Source of the DNA: CAZQIC01 sp964593555
Lineage (GTDB): Bacteria > Bacteroidota > Bacteroidia > JAFLBG01
DNA: 64,000 nucleotides
Assembly: GCA_964593555.1 (NCBI GenBank)
Contig: CAZQIC010000002.1
Location: 1 to 64,000, forward strand
Reading direction: 5' to 3'
In this document: piece after piece, positions 34,101 to 42,981 of the stretch
Numbering within the stretch: position 1 is the stretch's first letter
How the letters are laid out: each line of letters starts with the position of its first letter
Notes under the pieces: model-generated
Seen by the model: only the letters and a program-made list of their open reading frames with translations
Told to the model about the DNA's origin: nothing
Database searches by the model: none
Made by a program: the position numbers and the translations under genes

Positions 34101-35730
34101 TTATGCCACCAAGGAGCAACAAATAGAATATACGGACACCGTATATGTTAAACAGGAGATGACAAAAATAGATAGCATTTGGATGCCGGTACAACTGCAG
34201 GTATCCGCGCGCATTGATGAGATGGGTTTTGATGCAATGGAAGTAAGCAGGGCAACCATAAGTAATTATATCATTAATAAACCTTTTCCAAAAAAATTCT
34301 TCAACAAAGAGCTTTTTAAAATTAATCTTCAGTCCAACAAGAGAGATTCTACATATTGGAGATTAACGCGACCAGCCGTTTTAACAAAAGAAGAAGACAA
34401 ATATTATATAGAAGAAGATAGTATTGAGACAATAAAAAAAACTCAATTGTATAGAGACTCGTTATTAATACGGGGCAATAAATTTGACTTTAAAGATCTT
34501 TTTTTCTCCGGGTATTCAAGGTATTTTATTTCGGGAGATCGATTAAGTACATTAAACTTTCCCGGATTCTGGAAAATTCCGCTTTACAATACTGTTCAGG
34601 GAACTAACTTAACATTTAATCCCAGCTTCACAATTACCGATAAAGTTTCAAATAAAAAAGAATGGATTAAATCGAATTTAAATTACGGCACTGATAATAA
34701 AAAATTGAATATAAATTTTACTTATGGGAAAGAAATAGATCTTATAAAAAAGCAGGCCTTTGTTATAGATATCGGGCGTTTTGCAGAGAATATAAATGAC
34801 TTTTCTATGCCGCCGCCTATCGTTAATTCCCTTTTTACTTTATTGGGAAAACAGAATTATATAAAATTATACCAGGAAGGTAGAATCTCCGTTACATACG
34901 GGCAAGAGTTATTTACAGGGCTAATTTTAAAAGCCCATAGCGGGTATAGAATACGCGAACCGTTAACTAATACGAGCTATTATTATTGGTTAGAAAACAA
35001 GAAACGAACTTTCACAAGTAACAATCCATTGCGTCCTCAGATTGACACTATTGCGTTCTCCAAACATCAATTGGTAGATGTTGATATTACGTTAACCATA
35101 CTCCCCTTTGCAAAATATATTATCTACCCCAACCAGAAAAAAAAATACATAAGTAAATGGCCCGAGATAACAGTATATTACAAAAAAGGAATGGCGACAA
35201 AAGGAGCCGATTTTAACTACGATTTTTTAAAAATAAATGCGGGCTATAACGTCAAACTGCGAACATGGGGCAAGGCATCATTGGACATTTCAGGAGGTAA
35301 TTTTTTTAATAATAAAAACATGAATTTTATTGATTACAATCATTTCAATGGCAATCAAACATTTTTATTATATCCATCGTCTACAATCTCTGGAGAAACG
35401 AGAAAACAATTAACTGCATTTAAAGCGCTCAATTACTATACCTTTTCAACCAACAATCGTTTTATTGAAATACATTTAATGCACAACTTTAATAGTTTTT
35501 TTGTTGGCAAAATACCATTACTACGAAAAACTAAAATTTATGAAATGATAGGAACAAATATGTTAATTACTTCATCCGGAACCTACACGGAATACTATAT
35601 AGGAGCTGATAAAATTTTCAATTTTTTACAAATTGAAGGTGTTGTTACATATAATAACGCAAAACCTATCTACTACCTGCGTTTTGGACTCCGCTTCGAT
35701 ATGCATTCTTCTTCTACCCTTGATTTTTAA
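31132..35730 (+). CDS. Fusion: S9A prolyl oligopeptidase (oligopeptidase B-like) + carboxypeptidase-regulatory-like domain + DUF5686 outer-membrane protein
   Basis: One uninterrupted frame of 1532 aa. The start at 31132 gives a signal peptide (MLVHNLSSKVKILSCFILL) ending at about SYSQS. Residues 35-440 form the S9A beta-propeller, and 460-705 the alpha/beta hydrolase domain with all triad residues: S563 (QGASAGGLLIG), D648 (GYDDSQVSYWE) and H683 (GGHQSISGRY). VPFVDV, LPLTVGEFEEWGNP and WEAAKWVAKLR are oligopeptidase B hallmarks. At about residue 713 a carboxypeptidase-regulatory-like beta sandwich begins (ISGKIIDENRNEIPYANVYI), leading into DUF5686, whose C-terminal beta-rich half ends in Phe (FDMHSSSTLDF) like an outer-membrane barrel. 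DUF5686 proteins normally have their own signal peptide; here it is replaced by the protease. The protease should act in the periplasm or at the surface, tethered to the outer membrane. Localisation is inferred. Confidence 0.88.
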   Translation: MLVHNLSSKVKILSCFILLTLSQSSYSQSITPPLASKNPNQLIIHGDTIIDNYYWMRDKYGPEVINHLYAENEYADNVMRFSQLLQKVLFEELKGRHKQTFSTRASKKDGFYYYSIYEKGKEYAIHYRKDSSNLKEIILLDENKLFEKWGYANLSDIVISPNQQLLYFGVDKKGDNLSDYYLKKIENDSVFISDTIKQAGQLIWAEDNKTVYYITLENKTYRPYRLIKHTLGTPVANDILIYEEKNKLFNLSIDKSSTKKYFFLSSESSTSNQCLYFKTDGTSDSLTLFLPRKNNVRYQLDHYENDEFYIITNLNAPDFRLATASISNPDLSKWTDIIPARKNIILENVEMLKDFLIVKEKENVQSKIRIINRHTGLETNLAIEALYYEIDYHIPDYNYYNSSTIEFSYSSLTTPRKVFLFNLYTRDKILLEEDTILGNFKPDQYEMKRIYAIANDSAKIPISLVYKKGIVLNSNNPMYLTSYGSYGTAQNTSFRSSYLSYLERGFIIAIAHVRGGTDLGTEWYNNGKLLTKKNTFSDFISCTEKLIADQYTNPQKIIIQGASAGGLLIGAVINMRPDLYKCAIANVPFVDVINTMLDESLPLTVGEFEEWGNPKEKKYYDYMKSYSPYENISPQNYPTILVTAGYDDSQVSYWEAAKWVAKLREVKTDTNLILLQTAMQGGHQSISGRYNRYSNLSFAMAFAMQALNINENYITISGKIIDENRNEIPYANVYIEGTSNGTTSNASGDFSLRTKEFDNTILSVQSIGFTKYKEKLTIKSPTDNLVIKLKSEDILMKEVLITANSKDPALGIIKEAIKRRKDNQDKIKSYEADVYMKSETRLIDIPKDGFIYKFMIIDGDTTGISYRGLVSLSESVAKYYFESPNLSKEEMLASKVAGEGRSFSWNRVEDVLISFYKPTFKLGYYSEREFISPIAPTALVSYKYKYLGTIYIDNKPVHKIYVEPRMKGDPAFYGDIYITEDNYQIYSCNLYATKEQQIEYTDTVYVKQEMTKIDSIWMPVQLQVSARIDEMGFDAMEVSRATISNYIINKPFPKKFFNKELFKINLQSNKRDSTYWRLTRPAVLTKEEDKYYIEEDSIETIKKTQLYRDSLLIRGNKFDFKDLFFSGYSRYFISGDRLSTLNFPGFWKIPLYNTVQGTNLTFNPSFTITDKVSNKKEWIKSNLNYGTDNKKLNINFTYGKEIDLIKKQAFVIDIGRFAENINDFSMPPPIVNSLFTLLGKQNYIKLYQEGRISVTYGQELFTGLILKAHSGYRIREPLTNTSYYYWLENKKRTFTSNNPLRPQIDTIAFSKHQLVDVDITLTILPFAKYIIYPNQKKKYISKWPEITVYYKKGMATKGADFNYDFLKINAGYNVKLRTWGKASLDISGGNFFNNKNMNFIDYNHFNGNQTFLLYPSSTISGETRKQLTAFKALNYYTFSTNNRFIEIHLMHNFNSFFVGKIPLLRKTKIYEMIGTNMLITSSGTYTEYYIGADKIFNFLQIEGVVTYNNAKPIYYLRFGLRFDMHSSSTLDF

Positions 35731-35764
35731 TGGTTTATTAGAAAAAGGCGTAACTCCGTTTTCT

Positions 35765-35772
35765 TATCTTTG
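35765..35772 (+). promoter_or_regulatory. Putative promoter of the OsmC gene, -7 box TATCTTTG
   Basis: TATCTTTG matches TAnnTTTG and ends 18 nt before the ATG at 35791. No clear TTG at -33. Confidence 0.45.
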
Positions 35773-35790
35773 ATCATCTAAACTAATGGT

Positions 35791-36210
35791 ATGCGCGTAG
35801 AACTAAACAGGCTCGATAACGATTTTTATTTCGAAGCAAAAAATGAAGACGGTAATGTGATGCATTTCGATGCCTCTCCTGCAATCGGCGGACATAACAA
35901 AGCTGTGCGGCCTATGCAAGCCCTGCTTATGGCCATGGGAGGTTGTAGCGCTATTGATATTATAATGATACTCAAAAAGCAAAAGCAGGAAATTAAAGAT
36001 TTTAAAATTGTTATAGATGGCGAGCGGGAAAAAGATAAAGAACCTGCTTTATGGGAAAAAGCTCACCTCATTTTTGAATTAAAAGGTAAAATTGATAAAG
36101 ACAAAGCCGAAAGAGCCGTTAAATTAAGCATGGAAAAATACTGCTCCGTCTCTAAAACACTTGAGGTAGCCGGAGCGAAGATTACTTATGAAGTTATTGT
36201 TACAGAATAG
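35791..36210 (+). CDS. OsmC/Ohr family thiol peroxidase-like protein
   Basis: 139-aa cytosolic protein of the OsmC family, which reduces organic hydroperoxides or related electrophiles through two cysteines. The first Cys lies in LLMAMGGCSAIDII, the family's buried helix, and the second in MEKYCSVSKTLE at the start of the last helix-strand unit. An early Arg (VRPMQALL) and the acidic residues between are as expected. It is closer to the YhfA-like subgroup than to Ohr. It has its own -7 box and stands alone between two large envelope genes. Confidence 0.92.
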   Translation: MRVELNRLDNDFYFEAKNEDGNVMHFDASPAIGGHNKAVRPMQALLMAMGGCSAIDIIMILKKQKQEIKDFKIVIDGEREKDKEPALWEKAHLIFELKGKIDKDKAERAVKLSMEKYCSVSKTLEVAGAKITYEVIVTE

Positions 36211-36320
36211 ATCGGTTTTTATGGAATTGCGCCTGTTAAAGCATCTTACTTACGTATAAAACCGAGATCGGGTTTAACTTGCACTATCCCGGTTGTTTTA
36301 CTATATAATGAATCCAGAAA

Positions 36321-39300
36321 ATGAAAAAAAGATTTTTGATCATCCTCTTTGCGGGTATTATAGCATTCGCTTTTGCGAAAACTTTTATTTACAGTTCAAA
36401 AGCATACAGTTACATGGCTAAGGGAGGCGATTACAAAAAAGAGTGGGCCGTTGTCGACTCTCTTGAAGGACAAGAACTGAATAAATCGGCATTAGACCTA
36501 GTGATCAAGATTTATAATAAAGCTAAACTGGAAGGCAACGCGGCGCAATTCGTAAAAGCAGTTATTTACCGTATGAAACTCGAATCTCAATTCGAGGAAT
36601 TTTCATTGGAAAAATCTATTTACAAATTACAGGAAGAAACAAAAAATTCTACATATCCCATTAAACCGGTATTACATTCCATACTTGCCGAAAGTTATTG
36701 GCGCTATTATGAAGCTAACCGCTGGCAGACATATGAAAGAAGTCAAACCACAGGATTCAAGAACGATGATATTGCTACCTGGGACATTAATAAAATTGTA
36801 AATGAGGTTATTCTGAATTATCAGCTTTCATTAGAAGATGCAGAAAAATCTAAAGCAACTCCTATTGATGTTTATGATGCTATTGTAATCCACACCAAAG
36901 ATTTCAGGAACCTGCGCCCTACCCTTTTTGATTTTCTTGGTCATAGAGCGCTTGATTTTTACATGAACCAAGAACCGGAAGTAATACATCCGTCCTATAA
37001 ATTTTCTGTGAGCGATGAATCCTTTTTTAATGATGCGGAGGCATTTGCGATAAACAAATACAAAACAGAAGACACGCTTTCATTAAAGTTTTACGCAGTA
37101 AATGTATTGCAGCAACTCACCGCTTTTCATTTAAAAGATAATAATATTGACGCGCTCATTGATGTTGATCTGAAAAGATTAAATTTTGTAAAAGCAAATT
37201 CCGGACTTTCCAACAAAGAGGACCTGTACCTTGCCGCCCTCGAAAATTTAGAAAAAAAATATATTGACAGTCCTGCTTCAACAGAAGTAACTTATTCAAT
37301 TGCAAATCATTTTCAGCAGCTCGGCACCAAATACAATCCCGATAACGGTGATGAACACAAATGGGAAATAAAAAAGGCATATGAAATTTGCCAGAAAGGT
37401 ATTGACCGTTTTCCAAAATCCTTTGGCGCTGATAATTGCCGCTATTTACAAGCGAATATTAAAGCAAAATCAGTTTCTGTTATCTGCGAAGAAGTAAATG
37501 TTCCTGATATGCCGTCCCGCACGCTTGTTAATTATAAAAATCTGCAAAAGATCTTTGTCCGGGTGGCCAAACTTAACGATCAGCTAAAAGGGAGAAACGC
37601 TAATTATGAAGGCACCGAAGTACTTTTAAAAAAATACCTGGACTTAAAACCTGTACTTGAATTCAGCACCACGCTTCCCGATGATGGAGACTACCAAAAT
37701 CATAGTGTAGAAATAAAAATTCCCAAACTTGAAAAGGGAAATTACGTCATCCTTACCGGAACTGATGAGCGTTTTAATTATACCGAAAAAAATGCAGTGG
37801 CTTACCAACAATGCTGGGTATCCTCTTTAAGTTTTTTTAGCAGAAGAGCCGCATTCGGCAACTATGAATTTTATATTGTAGACAGGGAAAGCGGGGCTCC
37901 AAAGAAAAACGTAACCGCACAGTTGTGGCATGAAAAATACGATTACAACACAAGTAAATATGAATATGTAAAAGGAGATAAATTCACCAGCAATGATGAA
38001 GGATATTTTTCTGTAAAAGCGGATACCGAGAGTAAAAATTATGATGTAGAATTTATTGACGGCAATGACCGGCTTCATTGCAGGAATGCGTTATACCTTT
38101 ATAGCTACAATGACAGGGAAGAAAAACAAAAACGCACTTTCATTTTTACCGATCGCGCCATTTACCGTCCGGGACAAACGGTTTATTTCAAAGGTATAAT
38201 GCTCGAAAAAAATGGAGAGTCGAACAAAATTTTATCCAAAGAAAATACTACAGTTATTTTTTATGATGTAAATCACCAGAAAATTACCGAGCAGCAATTC
38301 ACTACAAATGAATATGGAACATTTAACGGGACATTTACCATTCCCCAAGGTTTGTTAAATGGTCAAATGTCCATTACCAACAAAAACGGATCTGCATACT
38401 TTTCTGTTGAGGATTACAAACGGCCAAAGTTTGATGCGCAAATGGATCCTGTGAAGGGCAGCTACAAACTAAACCAGGAAATAAAAGTTACAGGAAGCGC
38501 AAGCGCCTACTCAGGAGCAAATATTGACGGAGCAAAAGTTTCTTACCGTGTTGTAAGAGGGGTTTCTTACCCTGCCTGGTTTTATTGGCAAAGAAGACAT
38601 TATAACTATAATACTGACGAAACAGAAATATTGAATGGGACAACAGAGACCAATGACACAGGCGGCTTTGTCATAAACTTTAAAGCTTTACCTGATCCTA
38701 ATGTTACAAAGGAAGGTTCTCCGGACTATTATTTTTATGTTTATGTAGATGTAACAGATCTTAACGGGGAAACACATAGCACTTCAACATCAGTAAGAAT
38801 AAGTTATAAGGCCATTGAACTTGTGCTTGGCATTCCGACAGAAATGGATCTACAGAATATTTCTGATCTCTCACTTTCTTCGCAGAACATGAGCGGCTCC
38901 TTTGAACCTGCAAAAGGAACAGTTATTGTTTATAAATTAAAGGAACCAAAAAAAGTTCTTAGAACCCGTTATTGGGAAAAGCCTGATAGATTTTTAATGA
39001 GCGAGGCTGAATACTCTGCGCTTTTTCCACACGACGAATACAGCAACGAATTAGACAAATTCAAATGGGAAAAAGAAAAGAAAATAGTTGAGCAACCCTT
39101 TGACACTAAAAAAAGCACGGTACTTCTTCTTGACAATATTAAAAAATGGGAACCGGGCACCTATTTCATTAGCGCAGTTTGCAAAGATGCATTCGGAGAA
39201 GATGTTAAAACAGAACACTACTTCACGCTTTTTACAAATAAACAGGGACCATTATCCACACCTAAAACGGCAATTTTTAAAGAGCTGGTCAATAGCGGGG

Positions 39301-42300
39301 AGCCGGGAACTGTGGCAAAATTTCTTATCGGTTCAGGCTACGAAAACGTAAAAATATTATATGAAGTAGAACACAAAAACAAGATCGTAAAAAAGGAGTG
39401 GCTTACTTTATCTAACGAACAAAAAGTTGTTGAGATCCCTATCGAAGAAAAGCATCGTGGAAATTTAGCAGTGCATTTTACTTTCATTGTAAACAACAGA
39501 CCTTATAGATATGATGGAACTATTTATGTACCCTATTCCAATAAAGACCTGAAAATATCTTTTGAAACATTCCGTAATAAACTGTTACCAGGACAAAACG
39601 AAGAATGGAAATTAAAAATAACCGGGCCAAAAGGAGAAAAAGTAGCGGCAGAAATGCTGGCTACATTGTACGATGCTTCATTGGATGTTTTCAGGGGAAA
39701 TTACTGGAGCTTTAATATCTATGATTCTTATTATGCATCTCTTGGGTGGCAAAACAATATAGGTTTCAATACAGTTAATTCTACATTATATGGGTACAAT
39801 TGGAACTCTATGCCTTCAATAAGATATAAAGAATATGAACAGTTAAATTGGTTTGGGTACTCCAATTATTATGGCAGGTATGGTTATGGATCAAAAAGAG
39901 GTGATTATGCGATGGACTTTATGAATGCTGCACCAGCCTCTCTGAGTGCACCCGATCAAGAAGTTAGTGAAAGTAAAAGTGCAGAGAAAGCAGCCATATC
40001 ACCGCGCGCTAATAGAGCAGAATACACTATATCTCCTCCTGCACCACCAAAAGAAAAACCAACTAACGCTGAAGGAAGTCCTGCTCCAAGAAAAAACTTT
40101 AACGAGACTGCATTTTTTTACCCAACATTACAAACCAATGAGCAAGGGGAAGTTATTGTAAAGTTTACAGTACCTGAAGCGTTGACCAAATGGAGAATGA
40201 TGGGCTTTGCACATACTAAGGACCTTATGTTTGGGCAAATTGGAAATGAACTCGTAACACAAAAAGACCTGATGGTGGTTCCAAACACACCTCGTTTTTT
40301 CAGAGAGAATGATACTATACTTTTTACTTCTAAGATCTCCAACCTTTCCGAAACAGAACAAAACGGTATTGTAAAATTAGAATTGTTTGATGCGATAACA
40401 ATGAAACCTCTATCCATCTTTGTGATGGGAGATCCAAGGCAGGCAAAAAACATGTCTGACCTATCAGATATACTTGTCGGCGGAGGTGAACAAAAATTCA
40501 GTACAAAAAAAGGAGGAAGTGCTGTTGCAACATGGGCAATTAAAATTCCCGAAGGTGTTGGGGCAATTACTTATCGCGTTTCTGCCAAAGGCACAAATCA
40601 TAGTGATGCGGAAGAAATGACTATACCTGTATTGACAAACAGGATGCTGGTTACTGAATCATTACCATTGCCGATAAGAAGTAAACAAACCAAAACATTT
40701 TCGTTTGATAAACTCATCAGTCAATCCAATGGCTCAAAAACATTGCGTAACCATAAACTTACTCTTGAATTTACATCAAACCCCGCATGGTATGCTATTC
40801 AGGCTCTGCCATACTTGATGGAATATCCGTATGAATGTGCGGAACAAACTTTCAGCCGTTATTACGCAAATAGTATTGCTTCGCACATAGCTAACTCATC
40901 GCCAAAAATAAAAGCGGTTTTCGACAGCTGGAAAAACCAGGATCCAAATGCGTTGTTATCAAACCTGGAAAAAAACCAGGAGTTAAAAGCGCTTATGCTG
41001 GAAGAAACTCCATGGGTGCTTCAATCGAAGGATGAAACCGAAAGAAAAAAACGTGTGGCATTATTGTTCGACTTAAATAAAATGAGCAATGAACTTAACT
41101 CCGCTCTTACTAAACTACAGCAAATGCAGGCCAGCAATGGTGCATGGCCATGGTTCAAAGGAATGCCTGAAGACAGATACATTTCTCAACACATTGTTGC
41201 GGGAATGGGTCACTTAGATAAACTGGGTATTACAAACGTGCGCACAGGAAGATCATGGAATATGATAACCAATGCTATTCAATACATGGATAATCAAATG
41301 GACGCTGATTACAAGTATTTAAAAAAAGAAAAACTTTTAGCCTCGAATAACCTTAGCTATTCCCAAATACATTATTTATATGCACGAAGTTTTTTCAAAG
41401 ACATTGAGATAAACGGACAGCATAAAGAAGCCTTTAATTATTATATAGCACAGGCAAAACAATACTGGCCAAAAAATTCGAGGTATATGGAAGGTATGAT
41501 AGCATTGGCTTTACACCGCTTTGACGACAAAAAGACGCCACTGAATATTATTGCGGCATTAAAAGAGAACTCATTGGAAAATGAAGAGATGGGTATGTAC
41601 TGGAAAGAAAATTACGAAGGTTATTATTGGTACCAAGCGCCAGTTGAAGCGCAAGCCATGATGATAGAAGCATTTGATGAAGTGGCAAACGATAAAAAAT
41701 CGGTTGATGGTTTGCGTGTTTGGTTATTAAAGAGCAAACAAACAGAAGACTGGAGAACAACAAAAGCAACTGCCAAAGCATGCTACGCTTTATTATTAAG
41801 AGGGACACAATGGTTGGATACTGATGTAAACGTTGAGATCACCTTAGGAACTACCAAGGTTGATCCTAAAAAATTACCCGATACAAAAATTGAAGCCGGT
41901 AGCGGATACTTTAAAACATCATGGTCAGGAAGTGATATAAAACCTGAAATGGGGAAAGTGACAATAACCAAAACCAACGAAGGTGTATCATGGGGTGCAT
42001 TGTACTGGCAGTATTTTGAACAGTTGGATAAAATAACGCCGCACGAAACTCCGCTTAAATTAAAAAAACAATTGTTTAAAGAGATAAATACCGACAGAGG
42101 TCCGGTGATCAGCCTCATCGATAGTAAAACAAAACTAAACCCGGGCGATAAAATAAAAGTGCGGATAGAACTGAGAGTTGACAGGGATATGGAATATGTC
42201 CATTTGAAAGATATGAGAGCATCGGCATTTGAACCGGTGAATGTATTTTCAGGTTATAAATGGCAGGATGGTTTAGGATATTATGAATCGACAAGAGATG

Positions 42301-42473
42301 CTGCGACTAATTTTTTCTTTTCATATTTATACAAAGGCACCTACGTTTTCGAATATCCATTGTTGGTTACACATCATGGAAATTTCTCGAATGGTGTTGC
42401 CACCATACAATGTATGTATGCGCCGGAGTTTACAAGTCATTCGGAAGGAATAAGGGTGAATATTGCGAAGTAA
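36321..42473 (+). CDS. Bacterial alpha-2-macroglobulin family protein with thioester motif
   Basis: 2050-aa periplasmic or surface protein proposed to trap proteases. A signal peptide (about 1-20) precedes a long N-terminal region specific to Bacteroidota. The MG2-type domain begins near residue 611 (RAIYRPGQTVYFKG). A low-complexity Ala/Pro/Ser/Glu stretch (about 1195-1263) sits where the bait region of macroglobulins lies. The A2M domain starts at about 1264 (FYPTLQTNEQGEVIVKFTVP, then WRMMGFAHTKDL), and the thioester motif CAEQ is at C1506 (YPYECAEQTF), followed by the alpha/alpha toroid. No lipobox is present, unlike the E. coli inner-membrane lipoprotein, and no penicillin-binding protein 1C gene is next to it. 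The nearby cupin gene is separated by 73 bp and is not an obvious partner. Confidence 0.92.
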   Translation: MKKRFLIILFAGIIAFAFAKTFIYSSKAYSYMAKGGDYKKEWAVVDSLEGQELNKSALDLVIKIYNKAKLEGNAAQFVKAVIYRMKLESQFEEFSLEKSIYKLQEETKNSTYPIKPVLHSILAESYWRYYEANRWQTYERSQTTGFKNDDIATWDINKIVNEVILNYQLSLEDAEKSKATPIDVYDAIVIHTKDFRNLRPTLFDFLGHRALDFYMNQEPEVIHPSYKFSVSDESFFNDAEAFAINKYKTEDTLSLKFYAVNVLQQLTAFHLKDNNIDALIDVDLKRLNFVKANSGLSNKEDLYLAALENLEKKYIDSPASTEVTYSIANHFQQLGTKYNPDNGDEHKWEIKKAYEICQKGIDRFPKSFGADNCRYLQANIKAKSVSVICEEVNVPDMPSRTLVNYKNLQKIFVRVAKLNDQLKGRNANYEGTEVLLKKYLDLKPVLEFSTTLPDDGDYQNHSVEIKIPKLEKGNYVILTGTDERFNYTEKNAVAYQQCWVSSLSFFSRRAAFGNYEFYIVDRESGAPKKNVTAQLWHEKYDYNTSKYEYVKGDKFTSNDEGYFSVKADTESKNYDVEFIDGNDRLHCRNALYLYSYNDREEKQKRTFIFTDRAIYRPGQTVYFKGIMLEKNGESNKILSKENTTVIFYDVNHQKITEQQFTTNEYGTFNGTFTIPQGLLNGQMSITNKNGSAYFSVEDYKRPKFDAQMDPVKGSYKLNQEIKVTGSASAYSGANIDGAKVSYRVVRGVSYPAWFYWQRRHYNYNTDETEILNGTTETNDTGGFVINFKALPDPNVTKEGSPDYYFYVYVDVTDLNGETHSTSTSVRISYKAIELVLGIPTEMDLQNISDLSLSSQNMSGSFEPAKGTVIVYKLKEPKKVLRTRYWEKPDRFLMSEAEYSALFPHDEYSNELDKFKWEKEKKIVEQPFDTKKSTVLLLDNIKKWEPGTYFISAVCKDAFGEDVKTEHYFTLFTNKQGPLSTPKTAIFKELVNSGEPGTVAKFLIGSGYENVKILYEVEHKNKIVKKEWLTLSNEQKVVEIPIEEKHRGNLAVHFTFIVNNRPYRYDGTIYVPYSNKDLKISFETFRNKLLPGQNEEWKLKITGPKGEKVAAEMLATLYDASLDVFRGNYWSFNIYDSYYASLGWQNNIGFNTVNSTLYGYNWNSMPSIRYKEYEQLNWFGYSNYYGRYGYGSKRGDYAMDFMNAAPASLSAPDQEVSESKSAEKAAISPRANRAEYTISPPAPPKEKPTNAEGSPAPRKNFNETAFFYPTLQTNEQGEVIVKFTVPEALTKWRMMGFAHTKDLMFGQIGNELVTQKDLMVVPNTPRFFRENDTILFTSKISNLSETEQNGIVKLELFDAITMKPLSIFVMGDPRQAKNMSDLSDILVGGGEQKFSTKKGGSAVATWAIKIPEGVGAITYRVSAKGTNHSDAEEMTIPVLTNRMLVTESLPLPIRSKQTKTFSFDKLISQSNGSKTLRNHKLTLEFTSNPAWYAIQALPYLMEYPYECAEQTFSRYYANSIASHIANSSPKIKAVFDSWKNQDPNALLSNLEKNQELKALMLEETPWVLQSKDETERKKRVALLFDLNKMSNELNSALTKLQQMQASNGAWPWFKGMPEDRYISQHIVAGMGHLDKLGITNVRTGRSWNMITNAIQYMDNQMDADYKYLKKEKLLASNNLSYSQIHYLYARSFFKDIEINGQHKEAFNYYIAQAKQYWPKNSRYMEGMIALALHRFDDKKTPLNIIAALKENSLENEEMGMYWKENYEGYYWYQAPVEAQAMMIEAFDEVANDKKSVDGLRVWLLKSKQTEDWRTTKATAKACYALLLRGTQWLDTDVNVEITLGTTKVDPKKLPDTKIEAGSGYFKTSWSGSDIKPEMGKVTITKTNEGVSWGALYWQYFEQLDKITPHETPLKLKKQLFKEINTDRGPVISLIDSKTKLNPGDKIKVRIELRVDRDMEYVHLKDMRASAFEPVNVFSGYKWQDGLGYYESTRDAATNFFFSYLYKGTYVFEYPLLVTHHGNFSNGVATIQCMYAPEFTSHSEGIRVNIAK

Positions 42474-42546
42474 TCATTAATATTTATTAAACGATCTAAG
42501 TATAATCATTTAATGTTACTTGATTTCTTTCTCTTAATTTTGATGA

Positions 42547-42939
42547 ATGAAAACATTAACATTCCTTCTCCTGGCCATCTCTTCCATTACACAAGCCCAA
42601 TCTCATCAATCATTAGATACTATTTTACCTCCTGCCAATTATGACAATATATATGTACGTCCGTTATTCCATGATTCACTTGCCAGCGGTTTTGTGATCT
42701 TCATCAAAAAAGAGGTAAAGCAACACAAACACAATGCGCATACCGAACAGGTGGTTATATTGGATGGAGAAGGCAACATGAAACTAGGTGAAAAAAATAT
42801 CAAGGTAAAAAAAGGAGATATTCTTTTTATTCCAGCCGGGACTCCGCATTCATTAATAGTAACATCCAAAGGTCCGGTCAAAGTCCTCTCCACACAATCG
42901 CCATACTTTGATGGCAAGGACCGTGTGATGATAGAATAA
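42547..42939 (+). CDS. Exported cupin-domain protein
   Basis: 130 aa with a signal peptide (about 1-18, ending TQAQ) and one cupin_2 barrel. Metal-binding motif 1 is HKHNAHTEQVVILDGEG (two His and Glu) and motif 2 is IPAGTPHSLIV (His), so a metal centre is likely. Exported single cupins of this type are common in Bacteroidota and have no fixed function; isomerase, dioxygenase or sensor roles are all possible. It is followed by the RsmB-type methyltransferase gene after 42 bp. Confidence 0.85.
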   Translation: MKTLTFLLLAISSITQAQSHQSLDTILPPANYDNIYVRPLFHDSLASGFVIFIKKEVKQHKHNAHTEQVVILDGEGNMKLGEKNIKVKKGDILFIPAGTPHSLIVTSKGPVKVLSTQSPYFDGKDRVMIE

Positions 42940-42981
42940 ATTATCTCTCAATATTCTATATAAGCCCTACCTTAGCGTGGT

